From: Bradyrhizobium ivorense
GTDB lineage: Bacteria; Pseudomonadota; Alphaproteobacteria; Rhizobiales; Xanthobacteraceae
Assembly (NCBI RefSeq): GCF_900696085.1
Contig: NZ_CAADFC020000018.1
Coordinates: forward strand, 21,165-85,164
DNA: 64,000 bases
Direction of reading: 5' to 3'
Numbering within the stretch: position 1 is the first letter of the stretch; every line of letters starts with the position of its first letter. Shown here one piece after another: positions 9,152 to 19,334 of the stretch. The notes under the pieces were generated by a model that searched no databases, was not told the origin of the DNA, and worked only from the letters and a program-made list of their open reading frames with translations. Made by a program: the position numbers and the translations under genes.

Positions 9152-9219
9152 CGGATTACGCTTCGCTCCATCCGGGCTACGCAGGACCTTGTAGCCCGGA
9201 TGGAGCGAAGCGTAATCCG
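9152..9219. repeat. REP palindrome (type B), left flank of the RAYT gene
   Basis: A perfect 29-bp inverted repeat (9152-9180 and 9191-9219) with a 10-nt loop; arms contain GTAGCCCGGATGGAGCGAAG. It lies 16 bp upstream of the RAYT start codon. Related type B elements are found at 9773-9804, 48876-48978 and 59659-59745. Confidence 0.9.
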
Positions 9220-9235
9220 GGGTAAGCCTCTCCGC

Positions 9236-9772
9236 ATGGTGCACTATCGACGCAATTTCATGCCGGGCGGCACATTCTTCTTCACGGTCACGCTGGAGGA
9301 TCGAAGATCGTCGCTCCTGGTCGAGCACGTCGGATTGTTGCGCGCCGCATTTCGTGCGGCGCGTGCCAAGAAGCCGTTTACCCTAGACGCCATCGTAATC
9401 TTGCCGGAGCACCTGCACGCGGTGATGACGCTTCCACCCGAAGACGCCGACTTCTCGGATCGATGGCGGCAAATCAAGAGCCATTTTACGCGGGCGGTCG
9501 TTGCTGCCGGCGTGCCAGTCTCAGCCAACCATCGCGGCGAATATGGGCTCTGGCAGAGGCGGTTTTGGGAGCACACCGTCCGTAACGAACGCGACTTTGA
9601 GCGTTGCGTCGACTACACCCACTACAATCCGGCCAAACACCGCCTCGTTTCGTCGCCGGCCGACTGGAAGCACTCGTCGCTCCACCGATACATTCGCCAG
9701 GGAATCCTGCCGTCGGATTGGGGCGGCAGCGGTGCCGCCGACAATGGCGATTTTGGCGAGCGGAAAGACTGA
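9236..9772 (+). CDS. REP-associated tyrosine transposase (RAYT)
   Basis: A 178-residue Y1/HUH-superfamily protein. The HUH motif is LPEHLHAVM (His59 and His61) and the putative nucleophile is Tyr127 in CVDYTHYNPAKH, the typical RAYT arrangement (tyrosine just ahead of an H-x-NP segment). RAYTs are single-copy, domesticated-like relatives of IS200/IS605 transposases that bind and cleave REP DNA and are thought to spread REPs. This gene is bracketed by type B REPs at 9152-9219 and 9773-9804. The start could also be the GTG/ATG codons a few residues upstream, inside the REP. Confidence 0.9.
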   Translation: MVHYRRNFMPGGTFFFTVTLEDRRSSLLVEHVGLLRAAFRAARAKKPFTLDAIVILPEHLHAVMTLPPEDADFSDRWRQIKSHFTRAVVAAGVPVSANHRGEYGLWQRRFWEHTVRNERDFERCVDYTHYNPAKHRLVSSPADWKHSSLHRYIRQGILPSDWGGSGAADNGDFGERKD

Positions 9773-9804
9773 TCCCGGATTTCGCTTCGCTGCATCCGGG
9801 CTAC
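9773..9804. repeat. REP (type B) single copy, right flank of the RAYT gene
   Basis: One inverted-orientation copy with the core CGCTTCGCTGCATCCGGGCT, directly after the RAYT stop codon. It has the same sense as the left arm of the upstream palindrome. Confidence 0.82.
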
Positions 9805-9819
9805 GAAGGCGGAGCAGTC

Positions 9820-11442
<1,623 letters not shown>

Positions 11443-11615
11443 GCGAATGGTTGAGCAAAACAGGGATTTGCGGGCCTCTTAGTCGATCCGGGGCGCGGGT
11501 GGAAGGGTGTTCCCTGCGTTTGGCGCCATGCCCGCATGCAGGCGCCTTATTGCCAACCGAATGTGACGGGGAATACTCCGCAAATCGATCGCAAATCGAT
11601 CTCCTGGGGCAATCC

Positions 11616-12059
11616 ATGCAAACCTGGCTTCTCTATCTGCTCGCGCTCGGCGCCGGCATCAGCGTTGCCGTTCAGCAGGTCCTGAACGGCAATCTGCGCT
11701 CCGCCCTGAACTCGCCGGCCTGGGCCGGCTTCGTCAGCTATCTCGGCGGGCTCGCGACGATGGCCGTCGTGCTGGTGGCAACGCGCGAGCCGGTGCCGTC
11801 GTGGAAGCTGGTGACGGCTGTGCCGTGGTGGGCCTGGAGCGGCGGCATTCTGGGTGGCGTCTTCATCCTGCTGATGATCCTGCTGCTGCCCTCGCTCGGT
11901 GCCGCAACCCTGCTGGCGCTGGTGGTCGGCGGCCAGATGCTGGCCGGGATCGCCATGGATCATTTCGGCGTCTTCGGATTGCCGGCGCATCCTGTATCAG
12001 TTTCACGACTGGCCGGCATCGCGCTGGTGATCGGCGGCGTTCTCCTGATCAAGGACTGA
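11616..12059 (+). CDS. DMT family transporter (DUF606/YdcZ type)
   Basis: A 147-residue membrane protein with about five hydrophobic helices and a short GNLRSAL segment after helix 1, typical of the half-size DUF606 group of the drug/metabolite transporter superfamily. Such proteins usually function as dimers. Substrate unknown. The ATG at 11616 was chosen because the first helix (WLLYLLALGAGISVAV) starts directly after it. Confidence 0.85.
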   Translation: MQTWLLYLLALGAGISVAVQQVLNGNLRSALNSPAWAGFVSYLGGLATMAVVLVATREPVPSWKLVTAVPWWAWSGGILGGVFILLMILLLPSLGAATLLALVVGGQMLAGIAMDHFGVFGLPAHPVSVSRLAGIALVIGGVLLIKD

Positions 12060-12076
12060 GGCCGGCCCGACCGCAA

Positions 12077-12829
12077 TCAGACGGTCCGCATCAACCTGAG
12101 CGTTGCGCCGAGGCGGAGGCTGCGCTTGCCGGCCAGCGCGATGCCCTCGAGTTCCGCGCGGTCGCCCGCGCAGGCGCCGCTGAAGCCGATGCCGACCTCG
12201 TGGCCGCCGAACACCGGGTTCTCGCCCTTGGCCGGCGTGTGCTCCTGATTGAGGATCTCGCCCTTCCAGCGGCCGTCGGCGGACGAATACGAGCCGAGAT
12301 AGTAGAAGAACGCGTCGCCGCCGAGGATGCGGCCGTCCAGCAGCAGCATGACGCCGGAGAGGCCGGCATCGACACCGTCGAGCACGCGGAGGTGGATCGA
12401 ATAGAGGCCGTTGACGATGCCGCCAGGACCTACCGTGCCGCGCGGCGGCAGGGCCTCGTCGTCGAGCGGCGCCAGATTGGCCCAGAACACGCCGCCCGGC
12501 ATCGCATCCGACGCGCCCTCGAACAGGATGGTCGAGCCCTCGGTCCGGCCGCGCACCTTGATGACGGCGACGTCGGCGCCCATCAGCGGCTTGTAATGGG
12601 GATCGTCATTGTGGCGCTCGGTGATCACCTCGGCGGTAAGTTGGCCGCCGCCGGTTTCCTGATAGGTGCCGAGATGGGCGAAGGCCGAATTGCCACCCAG
12701 CAACCTGCCGTCATGCATGCACATGATGCTGCGGCCGAACGCCCCGTTGATGCCGTACTCGACCTTGTAAAGTCCGTTCAGCAACGCATGAAATCCAAAA
12801 ATAAAATGTGTCCCCGAGCGACATAGCAT
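12077..12829 (-). CDS. GrlR-like protein with two tandem domains
   Basis: About 235-250 residues made of two related halves. Each half begins G-x-Y (GLYKVEY and GLYSIHL), then has a DGR-x-LGG motif (HDGRLLGGNSAF and LDGRILGGDAFF), a G-x-Y about 10 residues later, and an H followed by P/G-rich loops. The pattern resembles the GrlR beta-barrel domain (repressor partner in the LEE secretion system). A TTG at 12784 would start the protein immediately before the first domain (LLNGLYKV) and match the length of the paralogs at 20872 and 33254; the ATG at 12829 is the nearest ATG. Function in rhizobia is unknown and no secretion system is nearby. Confidence 0.75.
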   Translation of the reverse strand: MLCRSGTHFIFGFHALLNGLYKVEYGINGAFGRSIMCMHDGRLLGGNSAFAHLGTYQETGGGQLTAEVITERHNDDPHYKPLMGADVAVIKVRGRTEGSTILFEGASDAMPGGVFWANLAPLDDEALPPRGTVGPGGIVNGLYSIHLRVLDGVDAGLSGVMLLLDGRILGGDAFFYYLGSYSSADGRWKGEILNQEHTPAKGENPVFGGHEVGIGFSGACAGDRAELEGIALAGKRSLRLGATLRLMRTV

Positions 12830-13051
12830 CGGCGCCATGCCTCGGCCATTAGGTCTTTTGGCGCAGTCATCTCCGCAATCTCCGGGAGTGGACACCGGCC
12901 GATTCGTCGCTTAGCTGTAGGCCCCGCCCGCACCTCGTGCTGCGTCATGCGGGACCGACCATCCTGTGCAATTTGCGTCAAATGCCCGCGCGTCCGCTAA
13001 CGCCACGGCGATGCGCGTCCGGCTCTCATGACAGGCTTCGAGGAGCACCAC

Positions 13052-14143
13052 ATGACCACTCGTTTTCGCCTGGCAGTTGCCGCGACCCTGCTGCTCGGCG
13101 GCAGCGGCGCCGCACTGGCGCAGGCCTTGCCCGATTACATGGCGCCGATCTCAGGCAAGACCTCATCGACGCCGGCCGACGTCGCCACCAAGGACGTGCT
13201 CGCGCTCAACACTGGCATGTTCGAGCTGTATGGCGACGCGGCCAGGATTTTCCAGAAGAACATCCTCGACAAGCATCCGGTGATCCTCGGCCTGTTCTCC
13301 GGCGCCGGCGGCCGCCTGATCCTGTACCGGCCGGGCAAGCCGCCGACCGAGGCGCCGCAGGTGCCGGTCGTCTATCAGCTGCTCAAGTCGGTCGGCCACA
13401 GCACGATGGCGCTGGCCGAGGTGGTCGGCCCTTACGTCGACAATGCCGACGACAAGGCGTGGCGCGGCTCGATGGCGGCCTATCGCAGCCGGATGCAGTC
13501 GGCGCTCGACGGGCTCGACAAGACGCCGATGCAGGCCGACTGGCGCGACAACAACCGCGCCATCCTGCAGAACAACCTCGCCTTCATGGATGAATGCCTG
13601 TCCGCCGGCGCGATCCCGTTCGCCAAGCTGCAGGCATTCGGCAAGAAGCAGGCGCCGCTGCTCGCCAAGAACGTCGCCTGGGCGGCGCAAACCCAGGTCG
13701 CGCACTGGATGACCGTGATGGCCGACTGGAAGGGCCAGCTCGGCGCCGACTGGGACAAGACCTACGGCGCGAGCAACACCATCTATGTGGCGCGGCAGAA
13801 CAACGTGATCTTCAGCGTGCTGGCGCAGTTCTTCGGGCCCGACGCCATGAACGACCGCCTGATGCTGATCGAGACCATCAACTTCACCACGACGCCGCAG
13901 GACATGCTGGAGTCGCTGACCCGGATCATCGCCGACCGCTCGGTCGGCGCGCTGTTCTTCGGCAGCTACCATCTGATGGATTACGAACTGATGGGCGGCG
14001 ACGCGCGCGAGGCGATCATCGCCGAGACCAAGAAGCGCGGCATGGCCACCTTCCTGCCGCCGATGGTGCCGTTCGGCTCCAAGCAGTGGCCGGCGTTGAT
14101 CACGCCCGGTCCCGGGCCGGCGACGATCGCCGATCTGCAGTGA
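13052..14143 (+). CDS. Secreted protein of unknown function, adjacent to Mo-hydroxylase genes
   Basis: A 363-residue protein with a signal peptide (RFRLAVAATLLLGGSGAALAQA). The mature part is largely helical with no recognised motif; the segments LFSGAGGRLILYRPG and LFFGSYHLMDYELMGGDAREAI stand out. It has one cysteine (FMDECLSAG). A good RBS (GAGGAG) precedes the ATG at 13052. It is 129 bp upstream of the molybdopterin oxidase subunit on the same strand and may belong to that system. Confidence 0.7.
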   Translation: MTTRFRLAVAATLLLGGSGAALAQALPDYMAPISGKTSSTPADVATKDVLALNTGMFELYGDAARIFQKNILDKHPVILGLFSGAGGRLILYRPGKPPTEAPQVPVVYQLLKSVGHSTMALAEVVGPYVDNADDKAWRGSMAAYRSRMQSALDGLDKTPMQADWRDNNRAILQNNLAFMDECLSAGAIPFAKLQAFGKKQAPLLAKNVAWAAQTQVAHWMTVMADWKGQLGADWDKTYGASNTIYVARQNNVIFSVLAQFFGPDAMNDRLMLIETINFTTTPQDMLESLTRIIADRSVGALFFGSYHLMDYELMGGDAREAIIAETKKRGMATFLPPMVPFGSKQWPALITPGPGPATIADLQ

Positions 14144-14272
14144 GGCGGCGGATTCCGCCTATCGTAGCGTTGCGAATCATGGCGGCTTGACCGCTACGTT
14201 GCGGCGCGTGTCGCGCCTCCCGGTAAACCGGGGCGCGACATGCGACTGAGAGCGTTGATGAGGGATCTGGGC

Positions 14273-17059
14273 ATGCGGCCTTCGCGACGCGAATTCGTGA
14301 AGTGGTTGTCGGCGGGCGGCATCTCGGTCAGCCTGTCGCAGCTCGCCATTGCCAAGGAGTTGGCCAAGGCGCCGGCGTTCGCGACCCGGGAGACGCTGCC
14401 CGGGCGCGGCCAGTTCAATCCGGCCGCGGCCGGCGCCGGCCGCGTCGACGGCGTAGCAAAAGTCACCGGCGCAAAGCTCTACGCCTCCGACTTCCGCGCC
14501 GCCGACATGCCGGGCTGGCCGGCGACCACCTCGCACGCCATCCTGGTGCGCGCCAACGACGCGACGCATGTCTATGCCGGCATGGACCTCGCCCGGCTCG
14601 ACGGCGCGGCGAAGCCGTCGGTGGTCGTGACCGCCGATGATCTCGACCGGATCGGCACGCGGGTGCCGGAGTTCTACACCGGCGACCTGTTCTGCCCGAT
14701 CGGCAAGACCCCGATCTATCTCGGCCAGCCGGTCGCGCTCTTGATCTTCGAGACCTTCGACGCCTTTGACCGGGCGCGCTTCGCGCTGCGCGACGGCACC
14801 TTCGTCAAGATCGGCGACGAGACCGGCCCGGTCACCCTGCCGAATTACGGGGCCTACCGCTTCACCCGCGTCGCCGGCGCCACCCCCGACGCACCCGATG
14901 TCTATTCCCCTGTCATGGCCGGCTGGGTGTCGCCGAGCCGGATCCAGAACGCGCCGCTGCCGGTCTGGCTGCCGCTCGCCAAGGACACCAAGCCCGACTA
15001 CGCCAAGGCGGCCACCTATGGCGAACAGATCCGGGCTCAGCTCAGCAAAGACGATCCGTCGCAGCTGGTGCTCGACCGCGAGTTCGAGACCCAATCGGTC
15101 GATCCGATGTTCCTCGAGCCGGAAAGCGGGCTCGCCTGGTACGACGGCAAAAGCGGCAATCTCGAGCTGGTGCTCGGCGTGCAGTCGCCCTATGAGGCGA
15201 TCGAGTCGATCGCGCATCTGCTCGGCAAGGCGCGCGCGCCGTTCAGGCCCACGCACATCAACGCGCAGTTCGCCCATGTCGGCGGCGGCTTTGGCGGCCG
15301 CGACCATACCCCGTTCATCCTCTATGTCGCGCTGAGCGCGATGTTCTTGCCGGGGAAGCCGGTGCGGCTGGCGCACGACCGCTACCAGCAGTTCCAGGCC
15401 GGCATCAAGCGCCACCCGTTCAAGATGCGCTCGCGGATCGGGATCGATCGCAAGAGCGGCAAGATCACCGCGTTTGCCGCCGACCATGTGCTCGACGGAG
15501 GCGGGCTCGCCAATTTCTCCGCCAATGTCGCGACCGTCGGCGCCACCGCCGCGATCGGCATCTACGACGTCCCGAAGGTCGACGTCACCACGGTTGCCTT
15601 GCATTCGCGCGGCGTCACCGCCGGCTCGATGCGCGGCTACGGCACGCTGCAGACCATGACCGCGCTCGAAGTGCTGATCGACGAAGCATGCGATGAGCTC
15701 AAGGCCGATCCGATCGCGTTCCGCCGCAACAACGCGCTGAAGCAGAACGGCCGGACCATGACCGGCAATCCCTACATCGTGTCGGTGCGCACGCCGGAAA
15801 TCCTCGACAAGCTCGAGCAGCACCCGATCTGGCAGCAGCGGGCCAAATTCAAGCAGAGCGCATCCGCCGAGCGGCTGATCGGCACCGGGGTCGCCTGCGT
15901 CACCAAGGATTACGGCGCGGGCGCGGATTGCTCGCTCGGCCGGGTCGAGCTCGGTCCCGAGGGACGGATCGCGATCTATTGCGATCACGTCGAGATGGGC
16001 AACGGCATCGGCACCGCGCTCGCCAACCGCGTCGCCGGCCATCTCGGCGCCATCGCCGACGAGGTCGCGGTCTCCCGCGTCGACAGCTACGACGCGCTTG
16101 GGCTGGTCAGCTCGGGCGATCCCTACACGATGGACCAGAAGACCCAGGATCTCGCCGAGAAGAATCCGCGCTGGGTGCCCGCGATCAGTTCGCCGACCAG
16201 CGCCTCGATCGGCGCCCATGTCGGCACCCATTCGTCGGCCGAGGCGGCCCGCATCATCTACCGCTTCGGCCTGTGGCCCGCGGCGCTCGAACTGTGGCGC
16301 ATGCCAAAGACTGATCCTCGTGCCAAGCAATGGGACAAGGCGCGCTGGAAGGACGGCCAGCTCACACTCGACGATCTCGCCCCGCTGCCGCTGGCAAAAC
16401 TCGCCGCGACCGCGCATGCCCGCAACCTCGTCACCGGCGCGATCGCGCATAGTTTTTCACGCTGGGCCTGGTCGCGGGCGCGCTTCCCGCTGTTCGGCGA
16501 GCAGTACCGCGCCGAGATCGACGCGCTGGCGATCCGTCGCGGCCGCAGCGCGTTCGAACGGATCGACCGGGTCAGCGTCAAGTTTCCGCCGACCGACAAC
16601 AACCGGATCGGCACCGCCTATACCTCGATGTGCGGCACGCTGGTCCGCGTCGAAATCGAGCGCGCCAGCGGAACGTTGCGCATCGCAAAGGCCTACAGCG
16701 TGTTCGAATGCGGCCAGGCGCTGGTGCCCGAGGTGGTGCTGGGCCAGTCGCATGGCGGCTTTGCCATGGGCGTCGGTTACGCGCTGCTGGAAACGCTGCC
16801 GCCGTACGAGGGCGGCCCCGGCAACGGGCAATGGAATCTCGGCCAGTATCTGGTCGCGCGCGGCTCCGACCTGCCGCTGCGCGATCTCGAGATCGAGATG
16901 CTGCCGCCGCTGACGCCGGACGAGCCGCCCAAGGGCATGGCCGAGGTGGTGATGATCCCGATCGTGCCGGCGCTGCTCAACGCCATCTATGACGCTACCG
17001 GCCACCGATTCCGCTCGCTGCCGGTGACCTCAAGCCTGCTCAAGGGAGCGCTGACGTGA
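14273..17059 (+). CDS. Xanthine dehydrogenase-family molybdopterin-binding large subunit, Tat-exported
   Basis: About 928 residues (939 from the upstream ATG at 14240). A twin-arginine signal (SRREFVKWLSAGG) is at the N-terminus; the start at 14273 follows GAGGGATCTGGG and puts the RR motif within six residues. The molybdopterin-binding core follows, with the molybdenum-hydroxylase motif GGGFGGRDH and the C-terminal part GQSHGGFAMGVGYALLE. It resembles the beta subunits of isoquinoline 1-oxidoreductase and aldehyde oxidase, which hydroxylate aromatic or aldehyde substrates. Next to it are a 2Fe-2S subunit (GTG start overlapping the stop) and a diheme cytochrome c, giving a three-part periplasmic electron chain. 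Substrate unknown. Confidence 0.9.
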   Translation: MRPSRREFVKWLSAGGISVSLSQLAIAKELAKAPAFATRETLPGRGQFNPAAAGAGRVDGVAKVTGAKLYASDFRAADMPGWPATTSHAILVRANDATHVYAGMDLARLDGAAKPSVVVTADDLDRIGTRVPEFYTGDLFCPIGKTPIYLGQPVALLIFETFDAFDRARFALRDGTFVKIGDETGPVTLPNYGAYRFTRVAGATPDAPDVYSPVMAGWVSPSRIQNAPLPVWLPLAKDTKPDYAKAATYGEQIRAQLSKDDPSQLVLDREFETQSVDPMFLEPESGLAWYDGKSGNLELVLGVQSPYEAIESIAHLLGKARAPFRPTHINAQFAHVGGGFGGRDHTPFILYVALSAMFLPGKPVRLAHDRYQQFQAGIKRHPFKMRSRIGIDRKSGKITAFAADHVLDGGGLANFSANVATVGATAAIGIYDVPKVDVTTVALHSRGVTAGSMRGYGTLQTMTALEVLIDEACDELKADPIAFRRNNALKQNGRTMTGNPYIVSVRTPEILDKLEQHPIWQQRAKFKQSASAERLIGTGVACVTKDYGAGADCSLGRVELGPEGRIAIYCDHVEMGNGIGTALANRVAGHLGAIADEVAVSRVDSYDALGLVSSGDPYTMDQKTQDLAEKNPRWVPAISSPTSASIGAHVGTHSSAEAARIIYRFGLWPAALELWRMPKTDPRAKQWDKARWKDGQLTLDDLAPLPLAKLAATAHARNLVTGAIAHSFSRWAWSRARFPLFGEQYRAEIDALAIRRGRSAFERIDRVSVKFPPTDNNRIGTAYTSMCGTLVRVEIERASGTLRIAKAYSVFECGQALVPEVVLGQSHGGFAMGVGYALLETLPPYEGGPGNGQWNLGQYLVARGSDLPLRDLEIEMLPPLTPDEPPKGMAEVVMIPIVPALLNAIYDATGHRFRSLPVTSSLLKGALT

Positions 17060-17580
17060 CGACGCTCAGCCTGACCATCAACGGCCGCAAGCACGGGCCG
17101 TTCGAGGTCCGCGACGACCTCACCATGAACGATTTCCTGCGCGAGATGCTCGGCATGACCGGCACCAAGTTCGGCTGCGGCGCCGCGCAGTGCCTGAGCT
17201 GCGCCATCATCGTCGATAACCCCGACGGCACCAGCTACACCAGCCCGACCTGCATCGTCTCCGCCGTGACCTTTCACGACAAGACGATCCGCACCGTCGA
17301 GGGACACGCCAAGGACGGCGAGCTCTCCACCTTGCAAAAAGCCTTCATCGCCCACTTCGCCTTCCAGTGCGGCTACTGCACGGCGGGGTTTCTCAACGAG
17401 GGGCAGGTGCTGCTCGAACGTCTGGCGCGCACGCCGGTGCCGCGCGACGAGCTCGAGCAGACCATCGCCGATGCGCTCGACGGCCATCTCTGCCGCTGCA
17501 CCGGCTACATCAAGTACCACGAAGCGGTGCGCGACGTGATCCTCGCCGACGCCCAGCGCTATTTGATCGCCAACAAATGA
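17056..17580 (+). CDS. (2Fe-2S)-binding subunit of a molybdenum hydroxylase
   Basis: A 174-residue two-cluster iron-sulfur protein. The plant-type cluster cysteines are in GCGAAQCLSC (41, 46, 49) with Cys66, and the second cluster is in QCGYCTAGF and HLCRCTGYIKYH. This matches the small subunit of xanthine dehydrogenase/isoquinoline oxidoreductase enzymes. The GTG start overlaps the stop of the large-subunit gene by four bases (GTGA), implying translational coupling. It has no signal peptide, so it is presumably exported piggy-back with the Tat-signal large subunit. Confidence 0.95.
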   Translation: MTTLSLTINGRKHGPFEVRDDLTMNDFLREMLGMTGTKFGCGAAQCLSCAIIVDNPDGTSYTSPTCIVSAVTFHDKTIRTVEGHAKDGELSTLQKAFIAHFAFQCGYCTAGFLNEGQVLLERLARTPVPRDELEQTIADALDGHLCRCTGYIKYHEAVRDVILADAQRYLIANK

Positions 17581-17587
17581 GCGTGCG

Positions 17588-18202
17588 ATGACGGAGACCA
17601 GGTTTCGGATCATCGCGGCGGCGACGGCGCTCATGACCAGCCTGTGCGCGGGCTACGCGGCGTCGCAGGCCGCAAGCCACGCCCTCGCCTCGCCGGACAG
17701 CTTTGCGTCGATCGAGAACGTCGAGAAGCGATCGGCGGCGATCTTCACCGAGCTCGGCAGGGTGCTGACGCATCCGCGCTGCACCAACTGCCATCCCGCC
17801 GGCGACAGCCCGCGGCAGGGCGATGTCAGCCGCATCCACCAGCCGCCGGTGACGCGCGGCGCCGATGGTCACGGCATCGAGGCGATGCGCTGCGCGACCT
17901 GCCACCAACACGGCAATTTCGAACCCGGCCGCGTCCCCGGCCATCCGGAATGGCATCTGGCGCCGCGCGAGATGGCGTGGGGCGGCAAGTCGATCGGCGA
18001 GATCTGCGAGCAGATCAAGGACCCGGCGCGCAATGGCGGCCGCAAGGTCGAGTCTCTGATCGAGCATATCGGCAAGGACACGCTGGTGGGCTGGGCCTGG
18101 CATCCCGGCTTCGGCCGCGCCCCCGCGCCCGGCACTCAGGACCAAGCCGGCGCGCTGGTCGAGGCCTGGGTCAAGACCGGCGCGGCCTGCCCTGCACCGT
18201 AA
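17588..18202 (+). CDS. Diheme c-type cytochrome, partner of the molybdenum hydroxylase
   Basis: A 204-residue protein with an N-terminal signal sequence (about residues 7-27) and two heme c motifs, CTNCH (65-69) and CATCH (102-106). It starts 7 bp after the 2Fe-2S subunit and is probably cotranscribed. It likely takes electrons from the Fe-S subunit in the periplasm and passes them to the respiratory chain. Conserved histidines near HPEWHLAP could be distal ligands. Confidence 0.88.
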   Translation: MTETRFRIIAAATALMTSLCAGYAASQAASHALASPDSFASIENVEKRSAAIFTELGRVLTHPRCTNCHPAGDSPRQGDVSRIHQPPVTRGADGHGIEAMRCATCHQHGNFEPGRVPGHPEWHLAPREMAWGGKSIGEICEQIKDPARNGGRKVESLIEHIGKDTLVGWAWHPGFGRAPAPGTQDQAGALVEAWVKTGAACPAP

Positions 18203-18224
18203 GCGCGGCCGCTCAGGTTTTGCA

Positions 18225-18358
18225 CATTTCGGAATATTGGAAGAATACCCCTGAGTTGCCCGACGTGTCAAGCGGCTTGGTTGGCGCGCCGCGCCGGCTA
18301 CTTTGCATGGGGTTGTTTTTCGGCATTTTGGTAGCGCCCCCTGCGACGGCCTGCAAGC
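18225..18358. repeat. Possible dispersed intergenic repeat
   Basis: A non-coding stretch with unusual local composition: a TA-rich part (TTTTGCACATTTCGGAATATTGG), a GTGTCAAGCGGCTTGG segment and a T-rich end (GGGGTTGTTTTTCGGCATTTTGG). It resembles intergenic repeats I associate with Bradyrhizobium genomes, but no second copy is visible in this window, so the call is weak. Confidence 0.3.
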
Positions 18359-18362
18359 GGCC

Positions 18363-18512
18363 CTAATGCCGCTTGAAATACTGCACGTCGCGCTCGTGCT
18401 TCTCGGCCGCCGCGCGCGATTTGAAGGTTCCGAGATTGCGGCGCTTGCCGGTCTTCGGATTGACCTTGCGGGAATACAGCCGATACTCGCCGGAACGCAG
18501 CTTGCGGATCAT
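18363..18512 (-). CDS. Small basic conserved protein (49 residues)
   Basis: A 49-residue highly basic protein, starting MIRKLRSGEYRLYSRK and containing NPKTGKRRNLGTFKSRAAAE. The GTFKSRAAAEKHE end is a typical small-protein helix, and such proteins are common in rhizobial genomes. Function is unknown; the many Lys/Arg suggest nucleic-acid binding. It is in the 3' flank of the monooxygenase-like gene on the same strand. Confidence 0.7.
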   Translation of the reverse strand: MIRKLRSGEYRLYSRKVNPKTGKRRNLGTFKSRAAAEKHERDVQYFKRH

Positions 18513-18575
18513 GACATCGCCTCGCCAGTGCCTTTCGCGAGGTCAACGGCGTGCCGCGGCGAGCGTTCCTCTCGG

Positions 18576-19202
18576 CTAGGCGCGACGCGCCGGCGGATAA
18601 TATTGCGGCGCCTCGCGGCGATCGTACATTCCGTAGTCGCGCATGACCTCGAAAACGCGAAAATATTCGGTCGTCGGATCGGCGAACAGCTTGGCACCGA
18701 AGTCCAGACCGGATTGAACATCCGGCACGTCGACGAGATGCGCGAAACGGCCGTCGCGATACATGCTCGCGAAGGAATCGCGACGCCATTGCGTGCCGAC
18801 CGGCAGATCGGGATTCGTCGACTCCGATGCAACGACGTATGTAGCCGGACGCCTCGTGGGGTCGTTGTAGGGTGTGCGCCGTTCGGGTTGCCAGATCGGG
18901 CCGCCCGGCCTTGCTTCATGGATCACCTGGGCGATCCGGATGCGATAGTCGGAGAAGACTTTCTCGCGACCGATCGTCTGCACCGCATGATGGCCCTCAT
19001 CGACGCGCCACGCGGTCATGGATCCCTCGTCCTGCCAGATTTGATAGGACAGCAGCAGGTTCTTGCGGGTCAGGCTCCGGAAGCGCTCGATGAAGAGGCA
19101 GCCGCCCATGGCGTCCAGCGCCGGCTTCAGCGAGGCCGCAAGGCTCATGTAGCGGTCGATGTGGCCGTCCTTTATCTCGACTTCGAAGAACTGGGAGATC
19201 AT
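18576..19202 (-). CDS. ABM-domain (antibiotic biosynthesis monooxygenase-like) protein
   Basis: A 208-residue protein with a dimeric ferredoxin-like ABM fold at the N-terminus (ISQFFEVEIKDGHIDRYMSLAASL, FIERFRSLTRKNLLLSYQIWQDEGS). These domains usually bind small molecules or catalyse oxygenation without a cofactor. The C-terminal 100 residues are unusual, with ADPTTEYFRVFEVMRDYGMYDRR. A TTG one codon upstream is less likely than the ATG at 19202. Substrate unknown. Confidence 0.75.
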   Translation of the reverse strand: MISQFFEVEIKDGHIDRYMSLAASLKPALDAMGGCLFIERFRSLTRKNLLLSYQIWQDEGSMTAWRVDEGHHAVQTIGREKVFSDYRIRIAQVIHEARPGGPIWQPERRTPYNDPTRRPATYVVASESTNPDLPVGTQWRRDSFASMYRDGRFAHLVDVPDVQSGLDFGAKLFADPTTEYFRVFEVMRDYGMYDRREAPQYYPPARRA

Positions 19203-19334
19203 CAAGGTTGCCCCGATGTTGCGACCGTCGCTTGCGCTTGGCGTGAAAGGTCGAAGCTAGAACCGGAGTGTCGCGAAAGAAAGGGCCAGTTTCTTCCAGT
19301 TCAGGGAGCCATGCTCGCCGGCAGTTCCGGAACT

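Noticed and set aside
14177..16450. A 757-codon open frame opposite the molybdenum hydroxylase
   Set aside because: Low-complexity shadow; the opposite strand has all the family motifs.
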